NCBI GenBank assembly: GCA_964500645.1
Contig: CAZCOH010000032.1
Coordinates: 1-16,241, forward strand
From: CAYFIW01 sp964500645
GTDB taxonomy: Bacteria > Chloroflexota > Dehalococcoidia > Lucifugimonadales > UBA826
Length of the DNA: 16,241 nt
Direction of reading: 5' to 3'
Positions 1 to 8,007 of this stretch are shown piece by piece. The translations under genes and the position numbers were made by a program. Positions within the stretch are counted from its first letter, which is position 1. Every line of letters starts with the position of its first letter. The notes under the pieces were generated by a model. It ran no database searches, was not told the DNA's origin, and saw only the letters and a program-made list of their open reading frames with translations.

Positions 1-100
1 AAACTAGAGGTAATCCGCCTAGATTGAGAAAAACTTTATCAGTCCCAGGCATACGGGTACTTTTTCCAGCAGCAACTACAACTGCGATATTTCTTGCCAT
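1..100 (-). CDS. ispD: IspD-like nucleotidyltransferase, N-terminal fragment (runs off left edge)
   Basis: Only the first 33 codons are present, starting at the ATG complementary to 98-100. The peptide begins MARNIAVVVAAGKSTRMPG and continues with TDKVF and LGGLPLV. This is the nucleotide-binding signature of the GT-A-fold pyrophosphorylases: AAGxSTRM, then a DK pair and a GxPL segment. The AAGKS..RM..DKVF pattern best fits IspD, which makes CDP-methylerythritol from CTP and methylerythritol phosphate in the non-mevalonate isoprenoid pathway. GlmU normally reads AAGxGTRM..PKVLH and MobA reads LAGG..SRM, so both fit less well. The gene is divergent from the hydrolase at 216, with about 115 bases between them. 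The family is secure; the exact member is inferred from a short fragment. Confidence 0.7.
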   Translation of the reverse strand, partial: MARNIAVVVAAGKSTRMPGTDKVFLNLGGLPLV

Positions 101-215
101 AAATTTAATCCGATCTTAGTGTCACATATCCTAATTTTTACAGAAAATCATTCTGTGCTAAAACTTCACAGAGCATAAATATAACTTAATCGTCGATCTT
201 GCAGATATATCAGAT

Positions 216-1400
216 ATGATACTGCAAGGCATGAATAATCGATTACATAAAATCAGGAAAATACTGAGATGTATCATATTTACGGTGGTCGTAATCCTGT
301 TAATATGCCTTTCAACAGAAATGGGAAGAGCCTCCATTAAAGCATTTTTGTTTATACCTCAGGTGATATCCGGATCACCTAAACCCTTGGAATATTTAAC
401 GCCGGCTCCTTCTAGGGAACCCATAATTTTTTTGACTCAGGATGGCCAACTAGCCAAGGCAGATCTTTATATTCCCTCCGGACGAAAAGACCACCCAGCT
501 GTAGTCTTCTTTATGGGAGTGATCCCCCCGGAGAGCGATGACTCTAGAATAGTTGCTCTTGCCGAAGGTTTAGCTAGAACAGGTATGATCGTAATGATTC
601 CGTGGCTAGATACTCAATACAACAACCGAATAGAAGAAAATGACATCACTAAACTAGTAGATGCCTTTATTTACCTTGAGAATCATCCACGAGTTCAAAA
701 AGGTGAAATTGGAATGGGGGGTATATGTACTGGTGCTTCTATGATCACCATAGCTGCCCAAGATGTACGGATTAATGATCGAGTGAAATTCATAAACTCA
801 TTCGCTGGATATTTCGATGCGTCAGATTTCATAGTTGCAACGATGTCAGAAACACGATTCTATGATGAAACTATTCATCCTTGGAAACCAAATAAATTAA
901 CTCGACAACTCATTATTGATCATCTGATTAGTAATTCCGCTCGAAAAGACAGGTATATCATCGATAAAATTTTAGATAAAGGAGTTTGGACTGAAGCTGA
1001 GGAAAAGAAATTGTCAAAAAACGGAAAAGCGATTTTAACACTCATATCAAAACCAAGTACCGACTTAGCGCAACAAGCAATACACAACTTAAGTAAAGAA
1101 AACAGAGATTTTCTTAGCCGTATCTCACCGAGCACAAAAATCTCAAATTTGCGAGCTGACGTTTTGATCATGCACGATACTTTTGACACCATGGTTCCGT
1201 CGGAGGAATCTATAAGGTTGGCTGAATCACTAAAAACAAATAGTTCTGTTAATGATGTCTATCACACTGAATTCACACTCTTCCAAAATGCCGTCCAAGT
1301 CCACAAAGAATCCGGACAATCTATATCTACTCTAGCCTTCATTAGCCAAGCATGGAAATTATATAAACACATGTACAATATTATGAGACTGTCGCACTAA
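216..1400 (+). CDS. Membrane-anchored alpha/beta hydrolase of the dienelactone-hydrolase type
   Basis: A 394-aa protein. A basic N-terminus is followed by one hydrophobic segment at about residues 18-33 (CIIFTVVVILLICLS), which looks like a signal anchor placing the enzyme outside the membrane. The hydrolase domain follows: strand AVVFFMG near 95-101, the nucleophile elbow GGICTGAS with Cys171 where most family members have Ser, and a late acid-loop motif MHDTFDTMVP with candidate Asp324. The catalytic His is uncertain (His350 or His363). A Cys nucleophile in a GxCxG elbow is the hallmark of dienelactone hydrolase, but here it is combined with a long helical insertion (about 215-310) and a membrane anchor. 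The substrate is unknown. Neither ATG 216 nor the in-frame ATG 231 has a clear ribosome binding site; I kept the longer form. It stands alone between a divergent gene and the EVE gene. Confidence 0.7.
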   Translation: MILQGMNNRLHKIRKILRCIIFTVVVILLICLSTEMGRASIKAFLFIPQVISGSPKPLEYLTPAPSREPIIFLTQDGQLAKADLYIPSGRKDHPAVVFFMGVIPPESDDSRIVALAEGLARTGMIVMIPWLDTQYNNRIEENDITKLVDAFIYLENHPRVQKGEIGMGGICTGASMITIAAQDVRINDRVKFINSFAGYFDASDFIVATMSETRFYDETIHPWKPNKLTRQLIIDHLISNSARKDRYIIDKILDKGVWTEAEEKKLSKNGKAILTLISKPSTDLAQQAIHNLSKENRDFLSRISPSTKISNLRADVLIMHDTFDTMVPSEESIRLAESLKTNSSVNDVYHTEFTLFQNAVQVHKESGQSISTLAFISQAWKLYKHMYNIMRLSH

Positions 1401-1446
1401 ATGAAAAGCTTGATAATCTAGTTATAGATCAACTTAGGAGAAAAAC

Positions 1447-2010
1447 GTGGGGACAAATTACTGGATGTTTGTCGAAACAGCGGAGAATGCATCTATTACA
1501 AGAGAAATGGGATATAAACTTTTTGGCATGGGTCCACGCTACAGGAAAAGAGCGCAACGAATGCAAAAAAACGATAGAGTTTTATTCTATACAAGAACAA
1601 GTATGAATTGGACTGCAACTGCAACAATAACATCAGAGTGTTTTGAAGATGCTTCCCCAATCTGGGAACCTAAGTCAAAACCTTCGGACTTTAAATTCAG
1701 GATAGAACTAAAGCCAGATTTTATTCTTCCTGAAGACGAATACATAGACGGTCTCCAATTAGGACCTAGCTTAGAATATGTCAAAAGATGGTCCCCAGAA
1801 AATTGGCCCCTTGCGTTTTGGGACAAATTACATCTACTTCCCCAGAGAGACTTTAAATTGTTGGAAAGCGAAATAATGAGAATAAAAACTGGCGAGCCGG
1901 GTGAATTATTACCGAAGAATATAGGAACCAAAAGGAAAAGACCCCCTAGAAATCACGCCCCTAAGCCTCCAATTATCTCAGATTCGCCCCAAAATAAGCG
2001 TGTTAACTAA
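1447..2010 (+). CDS. EVE domain-containing protein
   Basis: A 187-aa protein that starts at GTG 1447, six bases after a clear AGGAG (1436-1440). Residues 3-145 match the EVE fold (PF01878, a PUA/YTH-like module): NYWMFVETAEN at the start, RYRKRAQRM (31-39), DRVLFYTR (43-50), then SECFEDASPIWEP (63-75) and LEYVKRW (109-115), LHLLPQRDF (128-136). EVE domains are reported to bind modified bases in DNA or RNA and often occur near restriction or defence genes; none is visible here. The tail after residue 150 is basic and Pro-rich (TKRKRPPRNHAPKPP), probably disordered, and might add nucleic-acid affinity. It converges on the aldo/keto reductase, with 49 bases between the stop codons. The family assignment is strong; the ligand is unknown. 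Confidence 0.85.
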   Translation: MGTNYWMFVETAENASITREMGYKLFGMGPRYRKRAQRMQKNDRVLFYTRTSMNWTATATITSECFEDASPIWEPKSKPSDFKFRIELKPDFILPEDEYIDGLQLGPSLEYVKRWSPENWPLAFWDKLHLLPQRDFKLLESEIMRIKTGEPGELLPKNIGTKRKRPPRNHAPKPPIISDSPQNKRVN

Positions 2011-2059
2011 AAAAATAATTCTTAAAAAGTGTCTTAGAGTTTGTGGGGTCACCAAATTT

Positions 2060-3007
2060 CTAATCCATAAGATCCTTTATCAGGGCTGTGATTTCCTCTG
2101 GCAGGAGGTTGGATTCAAGTCCTCTAATAAACTCATGCAACGTTTCTAAATCCGTTATGTTAGGCAAAATGGCGCTGACAAATTGATTTTGCAAAGGAAA
2201 TCTCAAAGCCACAACACGAGGATCCAAGTCTAATTCCTCACAACCCTCTATAAATTTATCCACGTAGGGCATAGGATTGTCTACCCCTCCCAATCCTTCA
2301 ACCGACTTGTTATTTTCTAATAACGAGTTCCGATCAAAGTTACCATCTAGAAGTCCGAAAAAATGTGTTCTGCGGGCCACTATGTACTGATTCGTTAACG
2401 TTGAGTTATCTTCAATAGTTCTTAAGATATCTATCTCAATGGGATTGTAAGGCAACTGAAAAACTTGACAGTTCCTCTCAGAGACAAGTATTTCGCATAC
2501 TTCCCTCGAATCAGAGTCGATTTCTATAGCAGACCCCCAGGTTAGTATCTTCCCCTGCTCTTTCAACCTTTCAAGCGCCTCGAACGCACCATCATTTTCT
2601 ACATCAGACAAATTTGGATAGTGCATTTGAAACAAGTCTATATAGTCAGTTTTGAGCCGCCTCAATGATTGCTCACATGAGTAAATCAAATAGTCAGGGG
2701 AGAAATGTTTCTTATTCGAATCTTCGCCAAAAATATCGGAGTTGTAAAAGTCAACGCCTACTTTAGTACTAATCACAATACTTTTTCTAACAGTAGAGAG
2801 TGCATCAGAAATCAGTTCCTCACTGTATCCTTTCCCGTATGAATCAGCGGTATCGAAAAAGTTAACGCCGAGAGAAAATGCCTCATTCAAAATATTGGAC
2901 GCACCTTCATGGGTAATGGATCCCCATCCATGAGTACTTAGAGTCCACAAACCGAAACCCATCTCGGAAACATTTGTTTCTAAGCCTACTATTTCGTTAT
3001 ATTTCAA
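2060..3007 (-). CDS. Aldo/keto reductase family oxidoreductase
   Basis: A 315-aa NAD(P)H-dependent oxidoreductase with a TIM-barrel layout. The AKR catalytic tetrad can be read directly: Asp52 and Tyr57 in NFFDTADSYGKG, Lys82 in ISTKVG and His129 in LFQMHYP. The DYIDLFQMHYP segment (121-131) and FQLPYNPIE (typical of AKR barrel strand 7) agree. The length is normal for stand-alone bacterial AKRs. The substrate (an aldehyde, ketone or sugar) cannot be told from the sequence. The gene lies 42 bases downstream of the DUF1802 gene on the same strand and is probably cotranscribed with it. The start is the ATG complementary to 3005-3007. Confidence 0.9.
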   Translation of the reverse strand: MKYNEIVGLETNVSEMGFGLWTLSTHGWGSITHEGASNILNEAFSLGVNFFDTADSYGKGYSEELISDALSTVRKSIVISTKVGVDFYNSDIFGEDSNKKHFSPDYLIYSCEQSLRRLKTDYIDLFQMHYPNLSDVENDGAFEALERLKEQGKILTWGSAIEIDSDSREVCEILVSERNCQVFQLPYNPIEIDILRTIEDNSTLTNQYIVARRTHFFGLLDGNFDRNSLLENNKSVEGLGGVDNPMPYVDKFIEGCEELDLDPRVVALRFPLQNQFVSAILPNITDLETLHEFIRGLESNLLPEEITALIKDLMD

Positions 3008-3049
3008 ATCTTGTGGTCAAACCCTATGACGTGAAAAAATATCCAGATC

Positions 3050-3643
3050 TCACACTAAAGATGCAGACAAAATTTCTTTTAAATTTTTACTGATTTTTTT
3101 ATATTGCGATTCATCAAGGACTGGAGTCATTTCCCCTATCTCAACAGGTTTATTGAATTCTATCCACGACTTGCACCCTGCAAATTCTGATGACACGGGA
3201 ACTTCTATTGGCTCGTGTAATTTATAGACTCTCAACAAAGCAATAGTTAGTGGCTGTGATGGTCTCCAGTGAAATCTAGATTTAGCATAATCACCGGTCC
3301 AAAGATGATTTTCATTGATCTTTAAAAGGTCCTGTTCATCTCTAAGCTCGAACTTGTGTGTTACCTTGGCCCACAAATTAAATAAAACCACTCCCTCATC
3401 TAATGGGGGTGAATCAATTAAACTCTGACACATATCAGAAAACTCTGGCTTTACTAACTCAGGTTTTTGATGCTCATAAGTCTCTAAAATTAAGAAATTA
3501 GGATGAATTATTCTAAAATTCTTATCTTCTTGATGTATACCACCTTTTCTTAATATGAGTATTTGCTTTCCCTGCGACAACACCTTAGCAGTAACCGCCC
3601 ATTCTTTTAAAGCCACTTGAACTTCTGATACCGCAACACCCAT
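3050..3643 (-). CDS. DUF1802 family protein
   Basis: A 197-aa protein with the hallmarks of DUF1802 (PF08819): ALKEWAVTAKVLSQGKQ near the start, LRKGGIHQE (31-39), and NFLILETYEHQKPELVKP (49-66). The function is not established. The LRKGG segment recalls a substrate-binding turn, but I can assign no catalytic residues. The start at 3643 is supported by GAAGGAG eight bases upstream on the minus strand. It is the first gene of a minus-strand pair with the aldo/keto reductase and is divergent from selD across a 230-base gap. Confidence 0.75.
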   Translation of the reverse strand: MGVAVSEVQVALKEWAVTAKVLSQGKQILILRKGGIHQEDKNFRIIHPNFLILETYEHQKPELVKPEFSDMCQSLIDSPPLDEGVVLFNLWAKVTHKFELRDEQDLLKINENHLWTGDYAKSRFHWRPSQPLTIALLRVYKLHEPIEVPVSSEFAGCKSWIEFNKPVEIGEMTPVLDESQYKKISKNLKEILSASLV

Positions 3644-3873
3644 GTCCGAAGCTCCTTCAACATAATTATCAGCATGTAAACCTAAAATATTACTAAAACT
3701 ACTCTAGCACAATGACGTCTGCATCTGATGCATTGATAAATTGAGAACAAAATGCCGTGAAAAAGATTTCAAGACACAGCCGTTGTAATTTCGTAAAATG
3801 ATATTGGTACATATATCTCGTATAGTTCATATCAAAGTTATATTGCAAGAAAATTATTAGGAATCCGTGAAAA
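3644..3873. other. Divergent intergenic region between DUF1802 gene and selD
   Basis: A 230-base AT-rich gap that must hold promoters for both flanking genes. I see no convincing -35/-10 pair with correct spacing. The only clear structure is a short palindrome at 3720-3732 (TGCATC, one base, GATGCA), which could be an operator half-site pair but could also be chance. A 60-codon minus-strand reading frame across the gap has no recognisable protein character and I do not call it a gene. No tRNA-Sec or other tRNA is visible. Confidence 0.35.
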
Positions 3874-4935
3874 ATGTCCACAGACCATAAACATGAACCT
3901 GTCCGATTAACTAGTTTGGCATCGTGCGCAGGTTGAGCATCTAAGCTTAGTCCCGAAGACCTGTCGCAAGTTTTGCGACAGCTACCAAATATGTCTCATC
4001 CAAATCTACTCGTGGGAACATCTACAAGTGATGACGCTGCTGTATATAAAATAAATGATGACATCGCCACAGTTATGACCGTAGACTTTTTCCCTCCTAT
4101 AGTTGACGATCCATTTACATTTGGTGAAATTGCCGCGGCAAATTCTCTTTCAGACGTATATGCGATGGGGGCAAAAGCGATTGCCGCGCTAAACATTGTT
4201 GGATTTCCCTCTGATCTAGATATGAACATCCTGACGAAAATTCTTCAAGGCGGTGCTTCCAAAGCAACTGAAGCAGGCATAGTGATCGCAGGGGGGCACA
4301 CAGTTGTAGACAACGAGCCAAAATACGGTCTGTCTGTTACTGGACTAGTAAAACCCGGAATGGAAGTTACAAATGCAGGAGCAACAACAGGAAACGTGTT
4401 GATTTTGACAAAGCCGATAGGCACCGGAATTATCACTACCGCTGGCAAGCAGGGAAATGTAAGTGAATCAGTATTGTCGGAAGCAATAGAGGTAATGTCA
4501 CAGCTTAACAAATCAGCATCTGAAGCGATGATAGAAGTTGGAGTCACTGCTTGTTCCGATGTAACCGGGTTTGGGCTCATGGGACACCTTAAAGAAATGG
4601 TCGAAGGATCTGGAGTCTCTGCCAATATATCTGTTTCCGATATCCCTGTAATAAAAGGAACCCATGAACTTATATCAAACGGAATAGCACCAGGTGGGAC
4701 GATGAGAAACCTAGACTCTCTGAGCCAGGTAGCCCAGTGGGAAAATGGAATAACCGAAAACCAAAAAATCCTTCTAAGTGACGCTCAAACATCTGGGGGA
4801 TTGCTTATTTCTGTGGATCATCAGAAAAGTAAAAGACTTCTAGATACTCTCAGCAAGAATGGTGTCCAAACAGCCTCAATAATTGGAGACATCGTAGAAT
4901 CTACTGGCTCACATAAAATTTACGTGAGTCCCTGA
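3874..4935 (+). CDS. selD: Selenide, water dikinase (selenophosphate synthetase), selenocysteine-containing
   Basis: SelD makes selenophosphate from selenide and ATP, the selenium donor for Sec-tRNA and for tRNA 2-selenouridine. The full 353-aa product starts at ATG 3874 and reads MSTDHKHEPVRLTSLASCAG, then an in-frame TGA as codon 21, then ASKLSPEDL. In E. coli SelD the matching stretch has catalytic Cys17 and Lys20; here they are Sec21 and Lys24. The rest of the family signature follows: LLVGTSTSDDAAVY (45-58), DFFPPIVDDPF (71-81), NSLSDVYAMG (90-99), AGGHT (139-143), SDVTGFGLMGH (228-238) and DAQTSGGLL (303-311). The length is normal (E. coli 347). A frame stop (TGA 3868-3870) lies just before the ATG and AGGA sits at 3859-3862. 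Starting at TTG 3973 would give a 320-aa protein without its active site. The frame is unbroken apart from this one TGA, so readthrough as Sec is far more likely than a nonsense mutation. Confidence 0.93.
3934..3936 (+). other. In-frame TGA selenocysteine codon of selD
   Basis: The TGA is codon 21 of selD, counted from ATG 3874 (60 bases, in frame). Reading continues in the same frame for 332 more codons of conserved SelD sequence. Family alignment puts Cys or Sec here, two residues before the invariant catalytic Lys. The flanking codons give C-A-G-U-A-S-K, matching the (S/C)xG(C/U)xxK(I/L)xP active-site loop of the family. Confidence 0.9.
3961..3981 (+). promoter_or_regulatory. Candidate bacterial SECIS hairpin inside selD
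   Basis: A perfect 9-bp stem, CTGTCGCAA (3961-3969) pairing with TTGCGACAG (3973-3981), closed by a three-base GTT loop (3970-3972). The stem begins 24 bases after the TGA and the loop's first base, a G, is 34 bases after it. Published descriptions of bacterial SECIS elements ask for a stem-loop in the mRNA just after the UGA, with the apical loop roughly 16-37 bases away and a G at the start of the loop. This hairpin meets those requirements. It would be bound by SelB, which must be encoded elsewhere. The hairpin's 3' arm includes the TTG that an automatic caller may choose as the start. Confidence 0.75.
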
Positions 4936-5022
4936 GTGACATAGAAAATGGGCATTACGTTTGATAGCAACAATTACAACGATAAGACAAAATTAATTTC
5001 AACAATCTTAAACATTCATGAT

Positions 5023-5027
5023 AGGAG
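5023..5027 (+). promoter_or_regulatory. Ribosome binding site that decides the argS start
   Basis: AGGAG at 5023-5027 lies after the first in-frame ATG (5018) and eight bases before an in-frame TTG (5036). The nearby ATG at 5031 is out of frame. No Shine-Dalgarno-like sequence precedes ATG 5018. Confidence 0.55.
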
Positions 5028-5035
5028 TGCATGAA

Positions 5036-6709
5036 TTGAAGACTACAGCCGATCTTATAAGAGCGTCTATTCTTGAGGGATTAGAGAAAGCTATAAAATC
5101 AGGGGAATTGCCTACCATCATTATTGAGGAGGCATCGGTGGAACGTCCCCAGAATCCAGAACATGGGAATTTTGCATGTAGCCTGCCAATGAAACTGGCG
5201 CGTCAGTTCAAAATGCCTCCGACAGATATTGCTCGAATAATCTCAAACCACATGCCCCGTACCGACATTATCAGCAATACTCAAATAGCCCCACCCGGAT
5301 TTCTTAATATATTTTTGAAGAAATCTTGGATTTTAGAACAGCTTCGTGAAATTCAAAAAAATGAAGACAGTTTTTTTGAAAACAAAATGACAGGAAATGG
5401 AAAAATACAAGTTGAGTACATAAGCGCAAATCCGACAGGTCGGCTTCACATAGCGCATGCAAGGGGAGCCGTCGTCGGTAGTACGATTGCGAAATTATTT
5501 CGTTTCTGCGGATATGAAGTTGAAGAGGAATACTATCTTAACGACGCTGGTAACCAGATAGATAATTACAATTCATCTTTACTCAAACGATACAAACAAG
5601 AATTTGGCTTAGATGATCCGATCACCGATAGCGAATACCCAGGTGAAGATCTAATAGCCATAGCAAAACGAATAAAGTCCATTCACGGCGATAAATTCCT
5701 GAATATATCCACAGAGAACGCACTTGTAGAAATAGGAAAACTCGGGAAAATATTTATAATCGAAGGAATAGCCGAAGACGTAAAATCCTTGAGGATAATG
5801 TTTGACAATTGGTTCAGTGAAAAGAGCTTGATTGAGACGGGTCAATTAAAAAATTGCATGGACAATTTAAAAAGCAAAGGTTTAGTTGATCAAAAAGACG
5901 GAGCAACGTGGTTGCTCTCAACAAAACTTGGTGAAGAAAAAGACAACGTTCTGGTTAGGAGTACAGGCTCTCCGACCTATTTCGCCACAGATATCGCATA
6001 TCACCACAACAAATTCACTAAAAGGAATTTCGATCGCGTTATTGACGTATGGGGAGCGGATCACCAAGGACAAGTGCCTAGATTAAAGTCAGCTCTTTCT
6101 GCCCTCGGTAGCAATCCAGAGAATCTAGACATGGTTTTAGTGCAAATGGTGAGATTCAAAAAAGGTGAAACTTCTGAAAAACTATCTAAAAGAAAAGGAA
6201 ACATAATTCCTCTGATAGATCTTGTAGAAGAAATCGGAGCAGACGCTTGTAGATTCATGTTTCTATCCCGTTCACACGACAGTCAACTTGATTTCGACCT
6301 TGAACTGGCACAAAAGGCTTCAGCTGAAAACCCTGTCTATTATGTGCAATACGCACATGCCAGGATTTGTAGCATAATAAATTTAGCTGCCCAAAAAAAC
6401 ATAGACTTTTCCAATGCTAGTTTGAATACAATTGAGCATAAGAGTGAATTAGATTTACTCAATAAGATGTTGGAATTACCGGAAATTGTCGAAACTGCCG
6501 TCAGTAATTTAGAACCTCATCACCTACCATATTATTCTATCGACCTAGCTAATCATTTTCATAATTTCTACCAAAATTGCAGAGTTATTTCTGAAAATGA
6601 AGGAAATGCTAATGTAACCATAGACCGTCTCGCTTTAGTCTCTTCTGCAAGAGTTGTCCTAAGAAAATGTTTGGATCTAATGGGAATGCAAGCTCCAGAA
6701 AAAATGTGA
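5036..6709 (+). CDS. argS: Arginine--tRNA ligase
   Basis: A class I aminoacyl-tRNA synthetase that charges tRNA-Arg in the cytoplasm. Numbered from TTG 5036 (557 aa): an N-terminal additional domain (about 1-110) with NPEHGNFACSLPM, the HIGH-like motif HIAH (138-141) inside the ArgS segment EYISANPTGRLHIAHARGA, NDAGNQ (169-174), the KMSK-like motif KLSKR (382-386), and the C-terminal anticodon-binding domain ending in APEKM, matching the usual APERM-type terminus. The length is normal. I chose TTG 5036 because AGGAG lies eight bases upstream; the first in-frame ATG at 5018 would add six residues but has no ribosome binding site. It follows selD by 100 bases on the same strand, with no evidence of functional coupling. 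Confidence 0.95.
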   Translation: MKTTADLIRASILEGLEKAIKSGELPTIIIEEASVERPQNPEHGNFACSLPMKLARQFKMPPTDIARIISNHMPRTDIISNTQIAPPGFLNIFLKKSWILEQLREIQKNEDSFFENKMTGNGKIQVEYISANPTGRLHIAHARGAVVGSTIAKLFRFCGYEVEEEYYLNDAGNQIDNYNSSLLKRYKQEFGLDDPITDSEYPGEDLIAIAKRIKSIHGDKFLNISTENALVEIGKLGKIFIIEGIAEDVKSLRIMFDNWFSEKSLIETGQLKNCMDNLKSKGLVDQKDGATWLLSTKLGEEKDNVLVRSTGSPTYFATDIAYHHNKFTKRNFDRVIDVWGADHQGQVPRLKSALSALGSNPENLDMVLVQMVRFKKGETSEKLSKRKGNIIPLIDLVEEIGADACRFMFLSRSHDSQLDFDLELAQKASAENPVYYVQYAHARICSIINLAAQKNIDFSNASLNTIEHKSELDLLNKMLELPEIVETAVSNLEPHHLPYYSIDLANHFHNFYQNCRVISENEGNANVTIDRLALVSSARVVLRKCLDLMGMQAPEKM

Positions 6710-6795
6710 ACCCCACTTGTGAATCTCCTCTTCATCAGATATTCATGTCTCATCCTCAACAATGGTTCCGAATAAATAAGAAAACGGTAAAACTA

Positions 6796-7899
6796 ATGAA
6801 AATAACCAGCATAGAAACTATCACTCTCAACAATCCGAGGGCGACCCCAATACAGGATGCAACAACAGAACCCCCCGTTAATTTTTCTGGAAGAGGGCAA
6901 TTATTCGTTCGCATATACACTGATGAGGGGGTAGAGGGCCTCGGTATGACATATTCGGCTCCAGGAGTGAAGGATGTCGTGGAAAATGCTTTGACACAGA
7001 TCCTAATCGGCAGAGATCCCATGGACACAGAAAAGATCTGGAATGACATGCTATGGAAAGTAAGAAGCTATGGAAGGAAAGGAGTTGCACTCTGCGCCAT
7101 TTCGGCTGTAGACATTGCGCTATGGGACCTAAAATCAAAATCTCTGAACCTACCACTTTACAAATTACTAGGCTCATATACTAATTCTGTTCCTGTTTAC
7201 GGAAGCGGCGGTTGGACTAATTTAGCAAAGACAGAATTAATCCAGGAAATGACCGATTATGTGGAGTCTGGAATCCCCCGAGTAAAAATGAAAGTCGGAA
7301 AAAACTTTGGAGGTTGTGAAAGAGAAGACATAGAGCGTGTTGAAGCAGTTAGAGATGCTGTTGGCTACGATATTGCAATATACATTGATGCAAATAACGG
7401 CTACCGTAAAAAACAAGCCATATATATGGCTAAAGAATTTGAGCAGTTCCAAGTTGGTTGGCTTGAGGAACCTTTAATTCCAGATGATTTGGATGGTATG
7501 TCGGAAATAGCCAGATCCACAACCATTCCGATAGCTTCCGGGGAATTGGAATACACCAAGTACGGATTCAAGGAACTTATATCTCGTGGGGGGGCCGATA
7601 TAGTACAGCCAGATGTGGGCAGAGTTGGAGGAGTTACAGAATGGATGAAGATCGCACATTTGGCTGAAAGTTTTAATTTACCTGTTGCTCCTCATGCACT
7701 TCAGTTGGTTCACCTACATCTTTGTTGTGCGATTCCAAATTTAAAAGCGGTAGAGTACATGAATATATCGTTGGAAAATGATGCCTTATGGTTTACAGAA
7801 TTCCCTAAGCAATCTAATGGCATGTGGTCGCCATATCACGACAAGCCAGGTCTCGGTCTAGATCTTGACCATTATTCTGTTGCTAAGTACGCTCAATAG
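6796..7899 (+). CDS. Mandelate racemase/muconate lactonizing (enolase superfamily) enzyme
   Basis: A 367-aa enolase-superfamily protein. Its N-terminal capping domain begins MKITSIETITL, the usual family start. The open frame extends upstream into argS, but those 43 codons do not resemble the family. In the barrel, the acid/base Lys pair is Lys164/Lys166 in RVKMKVG, the Mg2+ ligands are Asp198 (YIDANNGY), Glu224 (GWLEEPL) and Glu250 (ASGELEY), and the His-Asp dyad is Asp273 (QPDVGRVGG) with His300 (VAPHALQLVH). KxK plus a His-Asp dyad places it in the mandelate-racemase subgroup, whose members are mostly acid-sugar dehydratases or racemases. The exact substrate cannot be read. It is separated from argS by 86 bases. 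Enolase-superfamily enzymes are reported to be expanded in some SAR202 genomes. Confidence 0.9.
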   Translation: MKITSIETITLNNPRATPIQDATTEPPVNFSGRGQLFVRIYTDEGVEGLGMTYSAPGVKDVVENALTQILIGRDPMDTEKIWNDMLWKVRSYGRKGVALCAISAVDIALWDLKSKSLNLPLYKLLGSYTNSVPVYGSGGWTNLAKTELIQEMTDYVESGIPRVKMKVGKNFGGCEREDIERVEAVRDAVGYDIAIYIDANNGYRKKQAIYMAKEFEQFQVGWLEEPLIPDDLDGMSEIARSTTIPIASGELEYTKYGFKELISRGGADIVQPDVGRVGGVTEWMKIAHLAESFNLPVAPHALQLVHLHLCCAIPNLKAVEYMNISLENDALWFTEFPKQSNGMWSPYHDKPGLGLDLDHYSVAKYAQ

Positions 7900-8007
7900 G
7901 CGAATACCTACCATGACACACAACTCATAGTATACCCTCTCTCCCCTCAACAGAATTATCTTGAACTATAAGACGTTTACAATAAAAGCCCACGGAGTCG
8001 ATCAAAA

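Noticed and set aside
3699..3881. 60-codon minus-strand frame upstream of selD
   Set aside because: No recognisable protein pattern and no ribosome binding site; it overlaps the selD start. It is probably a chance open frame in AT-rich DNA.
4245..4625. 126-codon minus-strand frame inside selD
   Set aside because: Antisense shadow of conserved SelD sequence.
3973..4935. selD starting at TTG 3973 as a 320-residue protein
   Set aside because: This form lacks the catalytic Cys/Sec and Lys. The frame continues upstream through one TGA to a proper ATG with the full family N-terminus, and TTG 3973 lies in the SECIS-like stem.
7955..7983. Promoter for the corrinoid cluster (TACAAT at 7978-7983)
   Set aside because: The -10-like hexamer is plausible, but the nearest -35-like TTGAAC is only 11 bases away and the correctly spaced hexamer (ATTATC) is poor. 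It is not listed as a feature.
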